Below are positions 6,461 to 9,922 of a stretch of DNA of 9,922 bases, one piece after another. Made by a program: the position numbers and the translations under genes. The notes under the pieces are model-generated. The model saw only the letters and a list, made by a program, of their open reading frames with translations, was not told where the DNA came from and searched no databases. The stretch comes from an uncultured Pseudomonadota bacterium (GTDB lineage: Bacteria > Lernaellota > Lernaellaia > Lernaellales > Lernaellaceae), in the NCBI GenBank assembly GCA_937967875.1, contig CALBTQ010000842.1:1-9922 (forward strand), read 5' to 3'. Position 1 is the first letter of the stretch, and every line of letters begins with the position of its first letter.

Positions 6461-7381
6461 TCAGCTCGGCGGATCCTTGCGGCGGCGGTCGGCTTCCTGC
6501 CGTTCGCGACGGCGGCGGTCGATACCGCAGCGGCGGTCGGGCATGGTCGTGGGGTCATAGGCGACGTCCTCGTCGTAGCGCAGCATCCAGCGCTCTTGGT
6601 CTCTTTTGGACAGATACAGCTTGATGTGGCTCATGATCACGCTGCGGCTGGTGCCGACGGTGCGGTGGAAATTGAAGCGCTGGTCCGAGCCGACCTTGAT
6701 GCGTTTTTTCAGCAAATCGAAAATCTGCGCGGCGGTGAGCATCGCCCCGAAGCTCAGGTACGCCGAGCCGACCTCGGAAAGGCGGTGGGCGTCGGAGCCG
6801 GCGCAGACCGACTTGTCCAGGATCTCGCTGAGCAGAAACGCCTTGAAGTTGCGGTTATCGGGAATGTGGCTGTTGATGACCTCGATCAGGTCGAGGTGCT
6901 CCAGGAACGAGGGCTCGAGCAGCTTTTCCTTGCGCTTGCGGTTGAAGTTGAAATTCTTCCAACCCGGCGCGAAGGGGTGCGGCAGCGCGACGATCGCGCC
7001 GTACTGCTTGGCCGCCGGAATCAGCTCGGTGAACGACTTGCTGAGCTTCGCGTAGTAGCGGTTGACCTTGTAGGGCTCGACCTCGCGCACGAAATATTCT
7101 TCCAGGCTGCCCGGATCGTTGAAGTAGCAGAGAAACTCGAGCCGTTCGGCGCTGCCGATTTCGATGCCCGGCAGCGTGACGATCTCGTTGCGTTCGTACA
7201 GCTCGATCGCGCCGCGGATTTCGTTGTGGTCGCACACGCAGATGCCCAGCCGCCGGCTCTGCGACAGCTCGACCAGTTGCGCCACGGCGATCGACGCGTC
7301 TGAATACTTGGTGTGTACGTGCATGTCCATCGCCGGCGCGCGCGGCGCGCTCGCTTGTCTCGCAGGTTCGGATTCGCTCAT
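6461..7381 (-). CDS. PHP-domain metal-dependent phosphoesterase
   Basis: A 306-residue protein, probably cytoplasmic. It carries the ordered metal-binding motifs of the PHP superfamily: H21-V-H23 followed by D28, D51-H52, E74 in LPGIEI, H135 in LPHPF, E167/H172 in EVINSH, and D197-A-H199 in GSDAH. PHP proteins bind two or three metal ions and hydrolyse phosphoesters, for example nucleotides, histidinol phosphate or RNA ends; the substrate here cannot be read. The body after the PHP domain ends in a basic tail from about residue 281, with three DRR units (DRRCG, DRRRR, DRRRK). The start is ATG 7381, sharing ATGA (7378-7381) with the stop of the upstream esterase gene. There is no separate ribosome-binding site, so translational coupling is likely. 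A longer frame from 7441 would overlap the upstream gene by 64 bp and is not preferred. It is the third gene of the operon. Confidence 0.87.
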   Translation of the reverse strand: MSESEPARQASAPRAPAMDMHVHTKYSDASIAVAQLVELSQSRRLGICVCDHNEIRGAIELYERNEIVTLPGIEIGSAERLEFLCYFNDPGSLEEYFVREVEPYKVNRYYAKLSKSFTELIPAAKQYGAIVALPHPFAPGWKNFNFNRKRKEKLLEPSFLEHLDLIEVINSHIPDNRNFKAFLLSEILDKSVCAGSDAHRLSEVGSAYLSFGAMLTAAQIFDLLKKRIKVGSDQRFNFHRTVGTSRSVIMSHIKLYLSKRDQERWMLRYDEDVAYDPTTMPDRRCGIDRRRRERQEADRRRKDPPS

Positions 7382-8643
7382 TGCATGGTCCAGTAATACG
7401 TAATTTGCTCGGGCATAATGTTTTCCGTCAACGGCGCCCACATATCGTCGCCGCGCAACGACCAGGCCAGAAACGCGGTGACGTAATAGTTCATCAGATT
7501 ATACATCGTCTCGTTGTCGACGAAGGTAAAGACCGAATCGTCCTTCAGACGATGTCCTTCGCCGCAGCCGTCGCCGTTGCCCATCAGCGTGGGCACCAGG
7601 TCGCACACGTCGGTCCACGAGTAGTGCCCGGCGTCGCGCACGCTCAGCCACAGCTTGGTGGTGGGGATCTTCTCGTAGTTCTGCATGGCCTGCACGACGC
7701 TCAGATCCTGCAGCGTGTGATCCTCCCAGCCCCAGAAGCACATCACCGGCGCGCGGAAATTTTCGAAGGCCAGCGGGAAGGAGAAGCCCGCCAGCGAGAC
7801 CACCGCGTCCACGCGCGGATCGTACTTGGCCGCTTCCAGCGCGGTGACCGCGCCGAAGCTGTGCCCGGCCAGCGCGACCGTCTCGGCGTCGATTTTGCCG
7901 ATAAACGCGCCCTGTTCGTCGAACTCGTTGAGGTACGCGGCCGCGTCGATGAGGAACGAGAAGTCGGTCTGCCGCCAGAAAAACTCGAAGAGCATGGCGA
8001 GCGGATTGAAGATGATCAACTGGCGCGGCAGCGGCGTCACCGCCGCGTTGCCGGTGTGGTCGGGCGAAATGACGATGAAGCCATGGCTGGCCAGATGCTC
8101 GCACAGGTGCATGTTCTGGAAGCGCACGCCGCCGTTGCCGTGCGAGAAGATGACCACCGGCCAGGGGCCGCCCGCGGCGATGGGTGCGTCGCGCACGCTG
8201 CGCGTTTCGTTCAGGAAGTTGGCGACCTCCTCGGCGGGCAGGAGCAGGGCGAAAATCTGCTCGACCAACGGGTACCATTTGCCGAGGAATTGGTCGATGG
8301 TGTCGGGCGGCATGGTCGCGGTTTCCGGCGCGGCGGGATACCAGATGTCGCAGATCAGCTCGCGGTTGCCCCACAGGTCGACCTGCTTGTCGTCGATGAA
8401 AATGCGCGTGGTGTTGCCGACCTCGTAGGGTCCCTTGGCCGCCGGATCGAAGGTCGAGCCCGGCTCGCCGGATGTGTCGTCGTCGTCATCGTCGTCGTCG
8501 GCGTCGTTACCGTCCCACGGATCGCCGCGGTCGGCGGGCGCGGCCGGATCGGCGGGGCGCTCGTCGCCGTTGTCGAAACCGTCGCAGGCGACGGCGAAGA
8601 ATAGGATCGTCGTCACGCACAACAACCACGCAAGATGCTTCAC
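7378..8643 (-). CDS. Alpha/beta-hydrolase lipoprotein, PAF-acetylhydrolase-like esterase
   Basis: A 421-residue predicted lipoprotein. Residues 1-19 are a signal peptide ending FAVA-C20; an Asp/Pro-rich linker with eight consecutive Asp (49-56) follows. The catalytic domain shows strand ICDIWYPA (about 97-104), VVIFSHGNGG (163-172, oxyanion region), LASHGFIVISPDH (184-196), nucleophile elbow GHSFGA with Ser262, Asp308 in WGWED, and His340 in DAGHYSW. This is a complete Ser-Asp-His triad in the right order. The SHG...LASHGF...DH and GHSFG pattern is closest to PAF-acetylhydrolase/chlorophyllase-type esterases, so an exported or surface esterase or lipase is likely; the substrate is unknown. 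The start is GTG 8643: GGAG (8650-8653) lies 6 nt upstream, and GTGA (8640-8643) overlaps the rhodanese stop. The open frame reaches 8991, but the extra 116 residues are Arg-rich shadow sequence over the rhodanese gene. Its stop overlaps the PHP start. Confidence 0.9.
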   Translation of the reverse strand: MKHLAWLLCVTTILFFAVACDGFDNGDERPADPAAPADRGDPWDGNDADDDDDDDDTSGEPGSTFDPAAKGPYEVGNTTRIFIDDKQVDLWGNRELICDIWYPAAPETATMPPDTIDQFLGKWYPLVEQIFALLLPAEEVANFLNETRSVRDAPIAAGGPWPVVIFSHGNGGVRFQNMHLCEHLASHGFIVISPDHTGNAAVTPLPRQLIIFNPLAMLFEFFWRQTDFSFLIDAAAYLNEFDEQGAFIGKIDAETVALAGHSFGAVTALEAAKYDPRVDAVVSLAGFSFPLAFENFRAPVMCFWGWEDHTLQDLSVVQAMQNYEKIPTTKLWLSVRDAGHYSWTDVCDLVPTLMGNGDGCGEGHRLKDDSVFTFVDNETMYNLMNYYVTAFLAWSLRGDDMWAPLTENIMPEQITYYWTMQ

Positions 8644-9374
8644 GGCTTGCTCCAATCGCTCAGACCGCCGGGATACAGGCGTACGTTTTTGTAACCCCAG
8701 GCGCGCAGTCGGTCGGCCACGTGATACGCGCGACCGTCCCACCGGCCCTGGCCGAAAACGATCACCAGATCGTCGAGGCTCGGGGGCATGCCCTCGGCCC
8801 GCGGACGACAGTTCTCCACCGTCAGGTTGACCGCGCCGGGCAACGAGCCGGCGGCGAATTCCTGCGGCGCGCGCACGTCGAGCAGGCGCACGATCGCGCC
8901 GGTGGCGCGCAGGGCCTGCAAATCGGCCTTGGCCAGCGCGGGCAATTTCGCGTGGCGCGCGCTGATGGTCATCTGGCCGATCTTGCTCCATTCCTCGACG
9001 CCGCCGTCGTAGACAAATACGCGTTCAAAGCCCAGATCCAGCAGCCGTTCGGCGACGTACCAGCTCACGCCGCAGTGGCCGCCGCTGCAATAGCAGACGA
9101 TCGGCAGCGCGCGGTCGGCGGGCAGGCCGGGCACTTCGTCGCGGTCGAACAGGTAACCGGGAATGTTGACGGCGGTGGGAATGTACCCCTGGTCGTAGGC
9201 GGTTTTGGTGCGGTTGTCCAACAGCAGCAGAGGCTTGCCCGTGTCGATCATCGCGGCCAGTGCACGCCAGTCGATCGCCCGCGGTTTGTCGGCGGACGCG
9301 GCGGGCGTTTCGTCGGCGTCGGCGACGGCGATCAGCAGCAATAACAGCAAGGTCAGGATGCCCAGGCGCTTCAC
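8640..9374 (-). CDS. Exported tandem rhodanese-like protein, only the first domain with Cys
   Basis: A 244-residue protein with a signal peptide (KRLGI, six Leu, IAVADA). Domain 1, about residues 30-125, has LLLDNRTKTAY, GYIPTAVNIP, the active loop CYCSGGHC (catalytic position C96; also C94 and C101) and VYDGGVEEW. Domain 2, about 150-244, has LLDVRAPQEF, GSLPGAVNL and LYPGGLSDW, but the loop reads VFGQGRWDGRA with Gly208 where the catalytic Cys should be. Rhodaneses transfer sulfane sulfur through that Cys, so domain 1 may be active and domain 2 probably is not. Such exported proteins are periplasmic and may handle sulfur or bind partners. The start GTG 9374 is chosen because the signal peptide begins there and GGGGGA (9384-9389) lies 9 nt upstream. 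The open frame to 9521 crosses a promoter region. First gene of a three-gene operon; its TGA overlaps the next GTG. Confidence 0.88.
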   Translation of the reverse strand: MKRLGILTLLLLLLIAVADADETPAASADKPRAIDWRALAAMIDTGKPLLLLDNRTKTAYDQGYIPTAVNIPGYLFDRDEVPGLPADRALPIVCYCSGGHCGVSWYVAERLLDLGFERVFVYDGGVEEWSKIGQMTISARHAKLPALAKADLQALRATGAIVRLLDVRAPQEFAAGSLPGAVNLTVENCRPRAEGMPPSLDDLVIVFGQGRWDGRAYHVADRLRAWGYKNVRLYPGGLSDWSKP

Positions 9375-9411
9375 GGTGCAAATTCCCCCATCGGTCGTCA
9401 AAACCACCGTT

Positions 9412-9441
9412 ACGATAGCCCCCTCGATCGAGTCTTGACAA
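9412..9441 (-). promoter_or_regulatory. Candidate promoter of the rhodanese operon
   Basis: On the minus strand, TTGTCA (9441-9436) and TATCGT (9417-9412) are separated by 18 bp, about 38 bp upstream of GTG 9374. The -35 shares five bases with the TTGACA of the opposite-facing promoter. A perfect palindrome CTCGATCGAG (9423-9432) fills much of the spacer and could be an operator. The -10 matches the consensus at 4 of 6 positions. Confidence 0.35.
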
Positions 9442-9463
9442 GGCCGCGGGCCAAAACTACAAT
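9435..9463 (+). promoter_or_regulatory. Sigma70-type promoter of the Rho-N-like gene
   Basis: TTGACA (9435-9440) and TACAAT (9458-9463) are separated by exactly 17 bp. The -35 is perfect and the -10 is one base off consensus. Transcription would begin near 9470 and give a leader of about 36 nt before ATG 9506. This is the best promoter in the window. Confidence 0.75.
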
Positions 9464-9505
9464 TCGAGCCCTTTTTCGACGAAATCGATTCCATAGGGGA
9501 AGATG

Positions 9506-9802
9506 ATGGATAAAGAAACATTGCTCAAATTGACCGTTCCGAAGCTGCGCGAAGAAGCGCTGAAGATCGAAAACATCGCGGGCGTCCACGGCATGAAGAA
9601 GGAAGAGCTGCTGGACATCCTGTTCGATCACTTCAACATCCCGCGCGATATCGAGAAGAAAAAGCAACCGACCAGCGACGTCAAGAAGAAGATCGCCGCG
9701 CTGCGCGAGGAAAAAGACCAGGTGCGCCAGGCGGGCGACGCGAAGAAGGTCAAAGTGTTGCAGAAACGGATTCACGACCTAAAGCGCAACACGCGCAAGT
9801 AA
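9506..9802 (+). CDS. Small Rho-N/SAP-like basic protein
   Basis: A 98-residue protein. Residues 4-45 (LLKLTVPKLREEALKI...GMKKEELLDILFDHF) match the helix-turn-helix pattern of the Rho termination factor N-terminal/SAP-like domain, which binds nucleic acid. Residues 57-98 are a charged helix with a basic end (KRIHDLKRNTRK), probably a coiled coil or RNA/DNA contact. Stand-alone proteins with this architecture occur, as I recall, in deltaproteobacteria; their role is not settled, and the rest of Rho is absent. Two ATGs lie in tandem (9503 and 9506). The second is chosen because AGGGGA (9495-9500) is 5 nt from it but only 2 nt from the first. The gene is a single transcription unit, with a strong promoter (9435-9463) and its own terminator (9850-9880), so it may be well expressed. 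Confidence 0.88.
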   Translation: MDKETLLKLTVPKLREEALKIENIAGVHGMKKEELLDILFDHFNIPRDIEKKKQPTSDVKKKIAALREEKDQVRQAGDAKKVKVLQKRIHDLKRNTRK

Positions 9803-9849
9803 ACGAATCCGCGGCGGCGAACCGCCGATTTATCGTCGGACATTAAAAC

Positions 9850-9880
9850 AGAGAGGGCGCTTGGTGCGCCCTCTCTTTTT
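9850..9880 (+). terminator. Intrinsic terminator after the Rho-N-like gene
   Basis: AGAGAGGGCGC (9850-9860) and GCGCCCTCTCT (9866-9876) form a perfect 11-bp stem with a TTGGT loop, followed by a T run (five T counting the last stem base). It lies 47 nt after the stop codon. An AAAA at 9845-9848 may let it work weakly in the other direction too. Nothing further is seen in 9881-9922. Confidence 0.92.
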
Positions 9881-9922
9881 GCGTTTAAGCGGTGCGTGCG
9901 TCAGCAGTCCCGCCGTTGGCTG

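Noticed and set aside
8644..8991. N-terminal extension of the esterase to ATG 8991
   Set aside because: The extra 116 residues are Arg/Ala-rich shadow over the rhodanese gene. GTG 8643 has GGAG 6 nt upstream and is followed at once by a lipoprotein signal peptide.
9375..9521. N-terminal extension of the rhodanese to ATG 9521
   Set aside because: It would bury the signal peptide and cross the promoter region and the start of the opposite gene.
1..9922. tRNA, rRNA, CRISPR, integrase or transposase genes
   Set aside because: None was recognised on either strand. The repeats at 3961-4121 and 6055-6429 have no associated recombinase in this window.

Overview
This is a GC-rich chromosomal window from an uncultured-looking, Gram-negative-type bacterium. 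Two lipoprotein-type signal sequences end in a Cys and are followed by long Asp-rich linkers. A secreted two-domain rhodanese, G+C-rich third codon positions and GTG starts add to this picture. From memory, such poly-Asp linkers after a lipobox are common in deltaproteobacterial-type lineages (Myxococcota/Bradymonadia, Lernaellota). That placement is an inference only.

Layout, left to right. (1) Positions 1-635, minus strand: the N-terminal part of a secreted HExxH metallopeptidase that runs off the left edge. (2) Positions 754-2064, plus strand, divergent from it: an unrecognised protein with five membrane segments and a large C-terminal domain. (3) Positions 2061-3860, minus strand: a polytopic GT-C-glycosyltransferase-like protein with a very acidic tail. 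Its stop codon shares a TTAA with the stop of the preceding gene. (4) Positions 3861-4220: no gene. It holds an AT-rich inverted repeat just upstream of the gene in (3) and a roughly 160-bp nested palindromic repeat. (5) Positions 4221-6053, plus strand: a large Asp-linker lipoprotein with a six-Cys module and a domain that is probably an alpha-helical toroid. (6) Positions 6054-6460: no gene. It holds GCCCC/GGGGC hairpins and two 45-bp direct repeats, framed by a duplicated copy of the lipoprotein gene's 3' end. (7) Positions 9374 down to 6461, minus strand: a tight three-gene operon of exported double rhodanese, alpha/beta-hydrolase lipoprotein and PHP-domain protein. The genes are joined by GTGA and ATGA start/stop overlaps. 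(8) Positions 9506-9802, plus strand: a small Rho-N/SAP-like basic protein with a near-consensus promoter (TTGACA-17-TACAAT) and a clear intrinsic terminator at 9850-9880.

Most of the content concerns the cell envelope: protease, GT-C-like enzyme, lipoprotein with toroid domain, lipoprotein esterase and exported rhodanese. Only the PHP protein and the Rho-N-like protein look cytoplasmic. I see no convincing new defence or mobile system. The strongest unusual points are the duplicated gene junction around the 6055-6429 insert, the reversed active/degenerate domain order of the rhodanese, and the odd but translationally coupled rhodanese-esterase-PHP operon.
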